A stretch of DNA of 45,546 nucleotides from contig NZ_QFDQ01000167.1 of the NCBI RefSeq assembly GCF_003270085.1, forward strand, positions 1 to 45,546. The letters are read 5' to 3'. The stretch is from Streptomyces triticisoli. GTDB taxonomy: Bacteria > Actinomycetota > Actinomycetes > Streptomycetales > Streptomycetaceae. Below are positions 23,029 through 31,897 of the stretch, piece by piece (within the stretch, counting starts at the first letter, position 1; every line of letters begins with the position of its first letter). The notes under the pieces were generated by a model. That model saw nothing but the letters and a program-made list of their open reading frames with translations, searched no databases and was not told the DNA's origin. The position numbers were made by a program, and so were the translations under genes.

Positions 23029-23354
23029 CACAGCTGACTTTCGGGCAGCTCGACGACAAGCCCGTCGAACTCCTCGGTGACGGTGATCTGGCAGCTCAGC
23101 CTGCTGGCCTCGGTGCGCTCGCACGCCGTGAACTCGAGCATCTCCTGCTCGACCATGGCCGGCTCCGCGAGCCTGTCCCGCCATTCCTCGGCCACGTAGA
23201 CGTGGCAGGTGGCGCACATGGCGTTGCCGCCGCATTCACCGACGATCCCGTCGACGCCGCCCGCGACCGCGCCCTGCATCACGGAACGGCCGGCCGGGAC
23301 CTCGACGTTCCGGGCCGTTCCGTCCGGATCCACAAAAGTGATCTTGGGCGCCAC
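23028..23354 (-). CDS. [2Fe-2S] ferredoxin (putidaredoxin/adrenodoxin type)
   Basis: A 108-residue electron carrier. Start GTG 23354 (VAPKITFVDPDG) was chosen because GGGAGG lies about 6 bp upstream; GTG 23366 would put that site inside the gene. Four cluster cysteines occur as C-x5-C-x2-C (GECGGNAMCATC) and the distant C in RLSCQI, the pattern of vertebrate-type and P450 ferredoxins. It is the first gene of the leftward operon, with the reductase next and the P450 divergent, so it very probably supplies electrons to that P450. Confidence 0.95.
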   Translation of the reverse strand: MAPKITFVDPDGTARNVEVPAGRSVMQGAVAGGVDGIVGECGGNAMCATCHVYVAEEWRDRLAEPAMVEQEMLEFTACERTEASRLSCQITVTEEFDGLVVELPESQL

Positions 23355-23522
23355 AGTGCCTCCCACAACGATACAAACGTTCTGTCAAAGAATCGGTGAG
23401 CACACGCTACATGGAGTTTGTGCCACGTCAAGGCCCTTTTCTTTCAAGGTGAGCGGCCTGTAGTCTCCGTTGTGCGGGACGCATGTTCTGCACAAGGGAG
23501 AGTTGGGTTGGGAGTCGATGGC
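23355..23522. promoter_or_regulatory. Divergent promoter region of the catabolic cluster
   Basis: This 168-bp spacer between the ferredoxin and P450 genes must hold both promoters. It contains acaaacgttctgtcaaa. The element gttctgtca (23379-23387) recurs as gttctgaca (24724-24732) before the dioxygenase gene and could be a shared regulator half-site. No clear -10/-35 pair was assigned. Confidence 0.45.
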
Positions 23523-24716
23523 ATGACGAACGTGCACCTCGATGAGTGCGATCCGTGGCAGGAGGAGCTGCTCAGGTGGCCTTATGGCCGCTATGCGAAG
23601 CTTCGGGACGCAGGTCCGGTCGCCTACAACACGAAGTACGGCTTCTGGTCGATGCACCGCTTCGCTGAGGTTCAGTCAGCTATGTCCGACTGGGAGACCT
23701 TCTGCTCCAGCCGAGGGGTCGGCATCACCGACACGGCCAAGGAGAAGGCCTGGCGCCCCCCCAGCCTGCTGCTGAACGCGGATCCGCCCGCGCACACCGA
23801 AGTCCGCAGCATTGTCGGCCGCATCTTCTCCCCGCAGGCGGTCCGCCGGCTCCGGCAGCGGTTCGAGGACGAGGCCGCCGACCTCGTCGCCTCCCTGGGT
23901 GACCGCACGGAGGTGGACGCGGCGGTGGAGCTCGCCGAGGCCTTTCCGCTGCGCGTCTTCCCGGACGCCGTGGGGGTGCGCCCGGAGGGCCGCGAACACC
24001 TGCTGCAGTACGGCCGTATGGCCTTCAACTCCGAGGGCCCCAAGAACGCCATCTACCAGGAGGCGTTCCGCAATGCCGAGGCCGTCCACGCCTGGATCAA
24101 CGAAAGCTGCCGCCGGGAAAACCTGGCCGAGGAGGGCTTCGGGGCCGATATCTGGCAGGCGCACGACGCGGGCCTGATCACCGCCGAGCAGGCCCTCCTG
24201 CTGGTCCGGTCCGTCCTGACCGCAGGGCTTGACACGACCATCGCCACCATCGGCAACGCCCTGCTGGCCCTGGCCCAAAACCCCGAGCAGTGGCGGATGC
24301 TCAGGGACGACCCGTCCCTGGCCAGGAACGCCTTCGAGGAGACTCTGCGCTACGACGCGCCCGTCCAGCTCTTCTTCCGTACCACCACCCGGGCCGTCCA
24401 GGTCGAGGGCATCGAGATTCCGGCTGACGCCAAGGTGCTGGTGTCGATCGCCTCGGCCAACCGCGACCCCCGCCGCTGGGGGCCGGACGCGGACGCCTTC
24501 CGTATCCGGCGCGATGCCGCCGGCCACGTCGGCTTCGGCGTCGGCATCCACCGTTGCCTGGGCCAGATGATCGCCCGGCTGGAGGGCGAGGTCCTGCTGG
24601 CCGCGCTCGCCCGCGCGTACGAGTCGATCGAGCCGGCCGGAGAACCGCACTTCCGCCTCAACAACGTGGTGCGCAGTTACCGGAACATCCCGCTGCACAT
24701 GACGCCGGCGCACTGA
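23523..24716 (+). CDS. Cytochrome P450, CYP199-like
   Basis: A 397-residue soluble bacterial P450 from ATG 23523 (TTG 23508 is an alternative). The heme loop is GFGVGIHRCLGQ with C345 as thiolate. The I-helix TAGLDTTIATIG holds the acid-alcohol pair, the K-helix ExxR is EETLRYD, and NRDPRRW precedes the meander. Long blocks such as FCSSRGVGITDTAKEKAWRPPS, AFPLRVFPDAVG and PVQLFFRTTTR closely recall CYP199A enzymes of Rhodopseudomonas. Those oxidise para-substituted benzoates (for example by O-demethylation of 4-methoxybenzoate) using their own ferredoxin and reductase. The matching redox partners are the two divergent genes next door. The substrate is probably an aromatic or heteroaromatic carboxylate bearing a methyl, methoxy or alkyl group. 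Confidence 0.96.
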   Translation: MTNVHLDECDPWQEELLRWPYGRYAKLRDAGPVAYNTKYGFWSMHRFAEVQSAMSDWETFCSSRGVGITDTAKEKAWRPPSLLLNADPPAHTEVRSIVGRIFSPQAVRRLRQRFEDEAADLVASLGDRTEVDAAVELAEAFPLRVFPDAVGVRPEGREHLLQYGRMAFNSEGPKNAIYQEAFRNAEAVHAWINESCRRENLAEEGFGADIWQAHDAGLITAEQALLLVRSVLTAGLDTTIATIGNALLALAQNPEQWRMLRDDPSLARNAFEETLRYDAPVQLFFRTTTRAVQVEGIEIPADAKVLVSIASANRDPRRWGPDADAFRIRRDAAGHVGFGVGIHRCLGQMIARLEGEVLLAALARAYESIEPAGEPHFRLNNVVRSYRNIPLHMTPAH

Positions 24717-24754
24717 CCCGTTAGTTCTGACAGACAGTTAGGAAACTGCCAATC

Positions 24755-25792
24755 ATGATCACAGGGCCCCTGAAGTACCTCCGCCGGCCGTTCGTCTCGA
24801 ACGTCAAGGAGGGGGACAAGGTCCTCATTGTCACCGATACCCGTCAGGACGCTCGGGTCTGGCAGGCCATCATGAGCATCGTCGCGGACCTCGGCGCCGA
24901 ACCGACGCTCGCCATGTTCGACCCCCGGCCCGCGGACTACTACGATCCGCCCGCGGTCGTCGCCGCGGCCATGCTCGACGCCGATGTCAACGTGCTGGTG
25001 GCTTCCACCTCCATGCTGCATTCACCCGCTTCCATGGCGTCGATGGCCGCGGACATCCCCAGCATCTGCCTGGACGGCCAGGTCACCTTGGAGATGTTCC
25101 AGTACGGTGCCGCGACCGCTGACTACCTCGAGATCGCGCGGATGAAGCACTACACGGCCAAGAACGTCTTCGGCGAGAACGCCAAGACGGCGCGGGTGAC
25201 CTCGGACCTGGGGACCGACCTCACCTACAGCGTCGAGGGCCGCATCTTCGTGCCGCCGCTGCGGGGCGACGACTGGGACCCGTTCAAGGCCTACAAGCGG
25301 ACGGAGGAGGGCCGCGAAGGCAGCCCGATGTACACCTGCCTCTTCCCGGGCGGCGAATTCAACGTCCCGCCGCTCGAGGGCACGGCGAACGGCGTCTACG
25401 CCGCGGACCTCACCTCCCACCACCTCGGCAAGCTCGACGAACCGATCCTGCTGGAGATCGAGAAGGGTCGCATCGTCGACATCAAGGGCCACCGGGACGC
25501 CAAGCGGCTCCGTGACCACCTGCGCGACTACGGCGACGACTCGGCGTACGAGTTCCCGACCGAGGCCTCCATCGGGCTCAACAAGAAGGCCCAGATCGTG
25601 GGCAGCCAGCGTGAGGACAAGAACATCTACGGAGCCGTCCACTTCGGCCTCGGCACCAACTCCGACGTGGGCGGCACCGTCGACAGCAACTTGCACATGG
25701 ACCTCGTGGTCCTCCAGCCGACCCTGTACGTCGACGGAGTGACGAAGATCGAGAGGGGCGAGTTCCTGGTCCCACTCGACCGCGACGTCTGA
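24755..25792 (+). CDS. NicX-like ring-cleavage dioxygenase (M29-like fold)
   Basis: A 345-residue protein from ATG 24755 behind taggaaa. It belongs to the M29 aminopeptidase-like group that includes 2,5-dihydroxypyridine 5,6-dioxygenase (NicX). The SMLHSP motif (H89) matches the catalytic His region of NicX. TNSDVGGTVDS and LHMDL (H314, D316) match its C-terminal His-x-Asp iron ligands. The segment where NicX has its other iron-binding His (around SHIGWG) reads TEASIGL here, so the metal site may differ. It lies 38 bp after the P450 gene and is probably co-transcribed. The predicted role is oxygenolytic opening of a dihydroxylated (N-hetero)aromatic ring; a peptidase role is less likely in this context. 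Confidence 0.82.
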   Translation: MITGPLKYLRRPFVSNVKEGDKVLIVTDTRQDARVWQAIMSIVADLGAEPTLAMFDPRPADYYDPPAVVAAAMLDADVNVLVASTSMLHSPASMASMAADIPSICLDGQVTLEMFQYGAATADYLEIARMKHYTAKNVFGENAKTARVTSDLGTDLTYSVEGRIFVPPLRGDDWDPFKAYKRTEEGREGSPMYTCLFPGGEFNVPPLEGTANGVYAADLTSHHLGKLDEPILLEIEKGRIVDIKGHRDAKRLRDHLRDYGDDSAYEFPTEASIGLNKKAQIVGSQREDKNIYGAVHFGLGTNSDVGGTVDSNLHMDLVVLQPTLYVDGVTKIERGEFLVPLDRDV

Positions 25793-25861
25793 GCGCGGCC
25801 GCACGCCGCCTGGGACGGTACGCCGGATTCCGGTCTGTGCGTACGCCCCTGGCGTCACCGG

Positions 25862-25899
25862 CCGCACTCCGGGCCGCAAATCCGCGGCCCGGAGTGCGG
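25862..25899. terminator. Bidirectional terminator
   Basis: The perfect 16-bp arms ccgcactccgggccgc (25862-25877) and gcggcccggagtgcgg (25884-25899) flank a 6-nt loop. It sits between the rightward dioxygenase gene and the convergent SanA-like gene and probably serves both. Confidence 0.8.
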
Positions 25900-25963
25900 T
25901 GCCCGGCACCGTACAGCCAGAACAGTGACCTCCCCGCCGGTGCTGCCCATCGTGAGGTGCGCG

Positions 25964-26650
25964 TCAGCCGGCGTCGGCCAGGGCGCGGGCCACGCCGTGC
26001 TCCTTGCGGCCCAGGAACGTCGGGTCCGGCTGGAACACGGCGTCCAGGACCGCCTTGCCGGCCGCGAACACCTCGCGGGTGCCGCCGTAGTACCAGGTGA
26101 CGTCGTGCTCGGCGTCCACGCCGACGCCGTGGGAGTCGATGCCCGCCGCCTCGCACAGGGCGACCGCGCGCCGGACGTGGAAGCCCTGGGTGACCAGGAC
26201 CGCCCGGTCCACGCCGAAGATCTTCTTCGCCCGGACACAGGAGTCCCAGGTGTCGAAGCCGGCGTAGTCGCTCACGATGCGGATGCCCGGCACACCGCGC
26301 TCGGTCAGGTACGCGCGCATGGCGTCCGGCTCGTCGTAGTCCTCGCGGCTGTTGTCGCCGGTGACCAGGAGCGCCTTGACCCTGCCCTCGCGGTACAGCT
26401 CCGCCGCCGCGTCCAGCCGGTGCGCCAGGTACGGTGACGGCTCGCCGCCCCACAGGCCCGCGCCGAAGACGACGGCCACCTCGGTGCGCGGCGCGTCCGC
26501 CGTGGTCCGCAGCCGGTCACCGGCCACGACGTACATCCACGTCGCCGGAAGCAGCGCCAGCACGCACCCGGCCATCACCGCCTGCACCAGCCGCCGCCGC
26601 CCGGCACGGGTACGTGGCAGGCGCGGTCGTATCCGCGACGGTCGGCGCAT
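25964..26650 (-). CDS. SanA/YdcF-family (DUF218) membrane protein
   Basis: A 228-residue protein. A basic N-terminus ([15 protein letters not shown]) is followed by one membrane helix ([21 protein letters not shown]). The DUF218 domain follows, with [57 protein letters not shown] and [14 protein letters not shown]. This order is that of SanA/ElyC proteins, which affect cell-envelope barrier function; the biochemical activity is unresolved. It is a single gene divergent from dgt. Its neighbours on the right are core chromosomal genes, so it marks the right edge of the accessory catabolic cluster. Confidence 0.9.
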   Translation of the reverse strand: MRRPSRIRPRLPRTRAGRRRLVQAVMAGCVLALLPATWMYVVAGDRLRTTADAPRTEVAVVFGAGLWGGEPSPYLAHRLDAAAELYREGRVKALLVTGDNSREDYDEPDAMRAYLTERGVPGIRIVSDYAGFDTWDSCVRAKKIFGVDRAVLVTQGFHVRRAVALCEAAGIDSHGVGVDAEHDVTWYYGGTREVFAAGKAVLDAVFQPDPTFLGRKEHGVARALADAG

Positions 26651-26799
26651 CGGACGGTCCCCTCCCCAGGCGGCCCCTGCGGGCCTCGCTCGGTCTCGAC
26701 ACGATCAAGGACGCGGTGCACGGCGGTTTGGTTCGCCGACTCCGGCCGGAAACGGACCGGGAGATCCCGAATGTCAGTGGCTGCCCTTACTGTCGAGTC

Positions 26800-28125
26800 A
26801 TGGAAGGGATCGCATCCGAGACGGCCGGGACGTACGAGAACCACGTGCCGACGGCCGGCTACGAGGCGTCGGCCGTCGAGAGGTGGGCCCCCGAGCCGGA
26901 CAAGCGGCCGGGGCGTACCGCCTTCCAGCGCGACCGCGCGCGCGTGCTGCACTCCGCGGCGCTCAGACGCCTGGCCGGCAAGACCCAGGTGGTCACACCA
27001 GGTACACGAAATCAGGTCTGGGACGCCAGCCCCCGCACCCGGCTCACCCACTCGCTGGAGTGCGCCCAGGTGGGCCGTGAGCTGGGCGCCGCCCTCGGCT
27101 GCGACCCGGACCTCGTCGAAGCCGCCTGCCTCGCCCACGACCTGGGCCACCCGCCCTTCGGGCACAACGGCGAGCAGGCGCTGAACGAGTTCGCCGAGGA
27201 CTGCGGCGGCTTCGAGGGCAACGCCCAGTCGCTGCGCCTGCTCACCCGCATCGAACCCAAGCGCTTCGTCCCCGACCCCCGGACGGACGAACTGGTCAGC
27301 GTCGGTCTCAACCTCACCCGCGCCTCCCTCGACGCCGCCACCAAGTACCCCTGGCCGCGCGGCGACCACCCCACCGACCCCGCCTCGCCCAAGTTCGGGG
27401 TCTACGAGGACGACCGGCCGGTCTTCGACTGGGTGCGCAAGGACGCGCCCGGCACGCGCACGTGCTTCGAGGCCCAGGTCATGGACTGGGCGGACGACGT
27501 GGCGTACTCGGTGCACGACGTGGAGGACGGCCTGCACGCCGGCCACATCGACCCGAACGTGCTGCACGCCGAACCCGAGCGGCAGGCGGTCTTCGCGGTC
27601 GCCGTCGGCCGCTACGTCCCGGCCGACACCGACCCCGAGGAACTGGCCGAGGCCCTCGACCGCCTCCTGGACCAGGAGTGGTGGCCGCACGGCTACGACG
27701 GCTCCGCGGTCGCCCAGGCCCGCCTGAAGGACGCCACCAGCCAGCTCATCGGCCGCTTCTGCCTGGCCGCCGAAGGAGCCACGAGACAGGCGTACGGGAG
27801 CGGGCGCCTGACGCGGTACGGCGCCGAGCTCGTCGTGCCCAGGAGCACCCGAATGGAGTGCGCGGTCCTCAAGGCCGTCGCCGACCGGTACGTCATGCAG
27901 CGCGCCGAGCAGGAGCGGCTCCGCGCCGACCAGCGGATCGTGGTCGCCGAGCTCGCCGAGGCGCTGACCGCGCGCGCCCCCGAGGGTCTGGATCCGCAGT
28001 TCCGCGCCCTGTTCGACCAGGCCGGCGACGACCGGGAACGCAAGCGCGTGCTCGTCGACCAGATCGCCTCCCTGACCGACGCCTCCGCCCGTTCGCTGCA
28101 CGCCCGGCTGACGGGGCGCGCATGA
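26800..28125 (+). CDS. dgt: Deoxyguanosinetriphosphate triphosphohydrolase-like protein
   Basis: A 441-residue HD-domain enzyme (dGTPase family) that hydrolyses dNTP to deoxynucleoside and triphosphate. Metal-binding motifs are [11 protein letters not shown] (H), [19 protein letters not shown] (HD) and the later D in [18 protein letters not shown]. The N-terminus carries the usual [21 protein letters not shown]. Start ATG 26800 was taken as the first Met giving family-like sequence; longer starts run into non-conserved coding. It lies two genes upstream of dnaG, a neighbourhood common in actinobacteria. Confidence 0.93.
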   Translation: MEGIASETAGTYENHVPTAGYEASAVERWAPEPDKRPGRTAFQRDRARVLHSAALRRLAGKTQVVTPGTRNQVWDASPRTRLTHSLECAQVGRELGAALGCDPDLVEAACLAHDLGHPPFGHNGEQALNEFAEDCGGFEGNAQSLRLLTRIEPKRFVPDPRTDELVSVGLNLTRASLDAATKYPWPRGDHPTDPASPKFGVYEDDRPVFDWVRKDAPGTRTCFEAQVMDWADDVAYSVHDVEDGLHAGHIDPNVLHAEPERQAVFAVAVGRYVPADTDPEELAEALDRLLDQEWWPHGYDGSAVAQARLKDATSQLIGRFCLAAEGATRQAYGSGRLTRYGAELVVPRSTRMECAVLKAVADRYVMQRAEQERLRADQRIVVAELAEALTARAPEGLDPQFRALFDQAGDDRERKRVLVDQIASLTDASARSLHARLTGRA

Positions 28126-28311
28126 CGGTGACATCGACATTGACAGTCCTTTTACTGATACGGGGGATATCAGTGGGACACATGTGACTTTCCGTGGCCT
28201 GATCGGGCCACTCCCTCTTCCCGCAGCACGCTCCGTGCGGGACGCTCGCATGTGGCGGCACTCACAGTGTTCTCTGGGGGACACCCCCAGACCCCCGGCA
28301 GGAGGCAACAA

Positions 28312-29577
28312 GTGGTCGACGCGGATCAGACATTCGTCATCGTCGGAGGAGGTCTGGCCGGCGCGAAGGCGGCCGAGACCCTCCGCGCGGAGGGCTTCAG
28401 CGGCCGCGTGATCCTCGTCTGCGACGAGCGCGACCACCCCTACGAGCGGCCCCCGCTGTCCAAGGGCTATCTGCTCGGCAAGCAGGAGCGCGACAGCGTC
28501 TTCGTGCACGAGCCCGCCTGGTACGCGCAGAACGACATCGAACTGCACCTCGGCCAGACGGTCGACGCCATCGACCGGGCCGCGAAGACCGTCCACTACG
28601 GCGAGGACGGCACCCACCTGCGCTACGACAAGCTGCTGCTGGCCACCGGCGCCGAGCCGCGCCGCCTGGACATCCCCGGCACCGACCTGGCGGGCGTCCA
28701 CCACCTGCGCCGCCTCGCCCACGCCGAGCGCCTGAGGAGCGTCCTGACCCACCTCGGGCGGGACAACGGCCACCTGGTGATCGCGGGCGGCGGCTGGATC
28801 GGTCTGGAGGTCGCGGCAGCGGCCCGCGAGTACGGCGCCGAGGTCACCGTCGTCGAGCCGTCCGCCACTCCGCTGCACCACGTGCTCGGCCCCGAGCTCG
28901 GCCAGATCTTCGCCGAGCTGCACCGCGAGCACGGCGTCCGCTTCCACTTCGGCGCCCGGCTCACCGAGATCGTCGGCCAGGACGGCATGGTGCTCGCCGC
29001 CCGCACCGACGACGGCGAGGAGCACCCCTGCCACGGCGTGCTCGCCGCGATCGGCGCCGCGCCGCGGACCGCCCTCGCGGAGTCGGCGGGCCTGGAGCTG
29101 GCCGAGCGGGCCCACGGCGGCGGCATCGCGGTGGACGAACGGCTGCGCACGTCCGACCCGGACATCTACGCGGCCGGTGACGCGGCCTCCTTCCCGCACG
29201 GGCTGTTCGGCACCCGGCTGCGGGTGGAGCACTGGGCCAACGCGCTGAACGGCGGCCCGGTCGCGGCCCGCGCGATGCTCGGCCAGGAGGTCGTCCACGA
29301 CCGCGTGCCCTACTTCTTCACCGACCAGTACGACCTGGGGATGGAGTACAGCGGGTGGGCGCCGCCGGGGTCGTACGACGAGGTGGTGATCCGCGGGGAC
29401 GCCGGAAAGCGGGAGTTCATCGCCTTCTGGGTGAAGGAGGGGCGCGTCCTGGCCGGGATGAACGTCAACGTGTGGGACGTCACGGACCCGATCCAGCACC
29501 TGATCCGCACGAGGGCACAGGTCGACACGGAGGCGCTGGCGGACCCGCACGTTCCGCTGGCCGGCCTGGCCTCGTAG
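28312..29577 (+). CDS. NAD(P)/FAD-dependent ferredoxin/rubredoxin-type reductase
   Basis: A 421-residue reductase from GTG 28312, preceded by GGCAGGAGG. Motifs are FVIVGGGLAGAKAAETL (FAD), RPPLSKGYLLGK, LVIAGGGWIGLEVAA (NAD), IYAAGDAASFP and LRVEHWANALNGGPVAARAML. Unlike the reductase in the catabolic operon it has no ferredoxin or P450 beside it and lies in the core dgt-dnaG block. It is therefore probably a housekeeping redox protein with an unknown acceptor. The gap 28126-28311 shows no gene. Confidence 0.93.
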   Translation: MVDADQTFVIVGGGLAGAKAAETLRAEGFSGRVILVCDERDHPYERPPLSKGYLLGKQERDSVFVHEPAWYAQNDIELHLGQTVDAIDRAAKTVHYGEDGTHLRYDKLLLATGAEPRRLDIPGTDLAGVHHLRRLAHAERLRSVLTHLGRDNGHLVIAGGGWIGLEVAAAAREYGAEVTVVEPSATPLHHVLGPELGQIFAELHREHGVRFHFGARLTEIVGQDGMVLAARTDDGEEHPCHGVLAAIGAAPRTALAESAGLELAERAHGGGIAVDERLRTSDPDIYAAGDAASFPHGLFGTRLRVEHWANALNGGPVAARAMLGQEVVHDRVPYFFTDQYDLGMEYSGWAPPGSYDEVVIRGDAGKREFIAFWVKEGRVLAGMNVNVWDVTDPIQHLIRTRAQVDTEALADPHVPLAGLAS

Positions 29578-29665
29578 CCGGGATGGCCGAGGCCGCCGAG
29601 GGTGACAACAGAGGTCGCCGAGGTGGCCGAGCGGGAGTGTCGGCGGGCTTTCGTAGACTTCAGGC

Positions 29666-31606
29666 GTGGCTGGACGGATCAATGACGAGGACGTGAAGGC
29701 GGTACGGGACGCGGTCCCGATCGACGCCGTCGTGTCCGAGTACCTCCAGCTGCGGAACGCGGGCGGGGGCAACCTGAAGGGCCTGTGCCCGTTCCACGAC
29801 GAGAAGTCGCCGTCCTTCCAGGTCAGCCCGAGCAAGGGACTCTTCCACTGCTTCGGCTGCCAGGAGGGCGGCGACACCATCTCGTTCGTGCGGAAGATCG
29901 ACCACCTCTCCTTCTCGGAGGCGGTCGAGCGGCTGGCCGCCCAGGCCGGCATCACCCTGCGCTACGAGGAGGGCGGGTACAACCCCGCCCACCAGCGCGG
30001 CGAGCGCATCCGCCTGGTCGAGGCGCACAAGCTGGCCGCCGAGTGGTACGCCGAGCAGCTCGCGACCTCCGCCGAGGCCGAGACCGGCCGGGTCTTCCTC
30101 GCCGAGCGCGGCTTCGACCAGGCCGCCGCCGTCCACTTCGACATCGGCTACAGCCCCCAGGGCTGGGACCACCTCACCCGCTTCCTGCGCGGCAAGGGCT
30201 TCACCGACAAGGAACTGCTCCTCTCCGGCCTGTCCCAGGAGGGCCGCCGCGGCCCCATCGACCGCTTCCGCGGCCGGCTGATGTGGCCGATCCGTGACAT
30301 CGGCGGCGAGGTGGTCGGCTTCGGCGCGCGGAAGCTGTACGAGACGGACAACGGGCCGAAGTACCTGAACACGCCCGAGACGGCGATCTACAAGAAGTCC
30401 CAGGTGCTGTACGGCATCGACCTGGCGAAGAGGGAGATCGCGAAGACCTCCCGCGCGGTCGTGGTCGAGGGCTACACGGACGTCATGGCCTGCCACCTGG
30501 CGGGCGTCACGACCGCCATCGCCACCTGCGGCACCGCTTTCGGCGGCGACCACATCAAGATCCTGCGCCGGCTGCTGATGGACAACGGCTCGGCCCGCGT
30601 GATCTTCACCTTCGACGGCGACGCGGCCGGCCAGAAGGCGGCCCTGCGCGCCTTCGAGGACGACCAGAAGTTCGCCGCCGAGACCTACATCGCGATCGCC
30701 CCGGACGGCATGGACCCCTGCGACCTGCGCCTGGCCAAGGGCGACGATGCGGTCGCCGACCTGGTCGAACCGCGCACCCCGCTCTTCGAGTTCGCGCTGC
30801 GCCAGATCGTCGCCCGCTACGCCCTCGACACCCCGGCCGGCCGTGCCGCCGCCCTGGACGAGGCGGCGCCGGTCGTGGCCCGGATCAAGAACAGCGGCGC
30901 CCAGCACGAGGTCGCGGTCCAGCTCGCCGGGATGCTCGGCATCCTCGACACCCAGTTCGTGGTCAAGCGGGTGGCGCAGCTGGCCCGCTGGGCCCGCGAA
31001 CGCGGTGAGCGCGGCGGACGCGGCGGGCGCGGCCCCGCGCCGGACCGGCAGCAGCGGGGACCCCAGTCCCAGCCGCAGCACCAGTACGCCCCCGCACATC
31101 CCGCGCCCCGCGGTCCGGCGCTCAACCTCCGCAACCCGGTCTACGCCACCGAGCGGGAGCTGCTCAAACTCGCCCTGCAACGCCCGGAGCTGGTCTCCCC
31201 GGCCTTCGACGCCTACGGCGTGGACGAGTTCACCGCCCCGCCGTACGCCGCCGTACGCCAGGCGATCCTGGACGCGGGCGGCGCGGAGTACGGCGTGGGC
31301 GACCCCCACGAGTACCTCGCCCGCGTCCGCGAGGCCGCCCCCGACGACACGGTCCGCGCGATGGTCACGGAGCTGGCCGTGGAGGCGATCCTGCTCCGCA
31401 GGGAGGTCGACGAGCCCTACGCCGGCGCCCAGCTGGTCACGGTCCGCCGCCGCGCGGTCGAACGCCGTATCCGCGACCTCCAGAGCACGGTGGCCCGCCT
31501 CAGCACCGGCGGCGACCCCGCACAACTGGCCGCCCACCAGAACGAGTTGTGGATCCTCCAGCAGTACGACCAGTCACTGCGCGAGCGGGGCGCGGCGGCG
31601 CTGTGA
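29666..31606 (+). CDS. dnaG: DNA primase
   Basis: A 646-residue primase from GTG 29666. The CHC2 zinc finger is at about residues 40-65 (CPFHDEKSPSF, GLFHCFGC). The catalytic core follows, with FRGRLMWPIRD and GFGARKL. The TOPRIM metal site is VVVEGYTDVMACHLAG and FTFDGDAAGQKAA. A Gly/Arg/Gln/Pro-rich linker at about residues 450-490 leads to the C-terminal helicase-binding domain (ERELLKLALQRPEL). It makes RNA primers at the replication fork with DnaB. The length is normal for Streptomyces. Confidence 0.98.
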   Translation: MAGRINDEDVKAVRDAVPIDAVVSEYLQLRNAGGGNLKGLCPFHDEKSPSFQVSPSKGLFHCFGCQEGGDTISFVRKIDHLSFSEAVERLAAQAGITLRYEEGGYNPAHQRGERIRLVEAHKLAAEWYAEQLATSAEAETGRVFLAERGFDQAAAVHFDIGYSPQGWDHLTRFLRGKGFTDKELLLSGLSQEGRRGPIDRFRGRLMWPIRDIGGEVVGFGARKLYETDNGPKYLNTPETAIYKKSQVLYGIDLAKREIAKTSRAVVVEGYTDVMACHLAGVTTAIATCGTAFGGDHIKILRRLLMDNGSARVIFTFDGDAAGQKAALRAFEDDQKFAAETYIAIAPDGMDPCDLRLAKGDDAVADLVEPRTPLFEFALRQIVARYALDTPAGRAAALDEAAPVVARIKNSGAQHEVAVQLAGMLGILDTQFVVKRVAQLARWARERGERGGRGGRGPAPDRQQRGPQSQPQHQYAPAHPAPRGPALNLRNPVYATERELLKLALQRPELVSPAFDAYGVDEFTAPPYAAVRQAILDAGGAEYGVGDPHEYLARVREAAPDDTVRAMVTELAVEAILLRREVDEPYAGAQLVTVRRRAVERRIRDLQSTVARLSTGGDPAQLAAHQNELWILQQYDQSLRERGAAAL

Positions 31607-31897
31607 GGGCGGCCGCGTAAAGGTGGCCGCGGGCTCCCGCCCGCGACCTGGGTAACCGTCCCGTCACGGACCGGACGCAAAAAGTCACCGCACGACTCTC
31701 GTGGCCTTGATGTGTCGTACCCCACACTGGGGTCGGTGCCTGAGTCCTCGGAGCGCGGCCGAACCGTCCCCCACGGGTCCTGCGGTCCCACGGCTTCGCT
31801 CATCGCGTACGGGACGGACAGCGGCGAGGCCGCCGACTCCGCCCCCGAGTACCGCTGCTGCCCACCCCAGCAGCGATCATCCTGGAGGTCGCCCCCC

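Noticed and set aside
21085..23037. Open frame of 650 codons on the plus strand
   Set aside because: Antisense shadow of the IclR and ferredoxin reductase genes; no domain recognised.
28312..29577. Reductase as part of the P450 catabolic system
   Set aside because: It lies in the core dgt-dnaG block, separated by a strong terminator and two genes, and the cluster already has its own reductase.
26575..29955. Open frame of 1126 codons on the minus strand
   Set aside because: Antisense to dgt, the FAD reductase and the start of dnaG, all clearly coding on the plus strand.
31712..31897. Longer start for the HrdA-like sigma factor
   Set aside because: The extension has no conserved sigma sequence; GTG 31898 has a good ribosome site.
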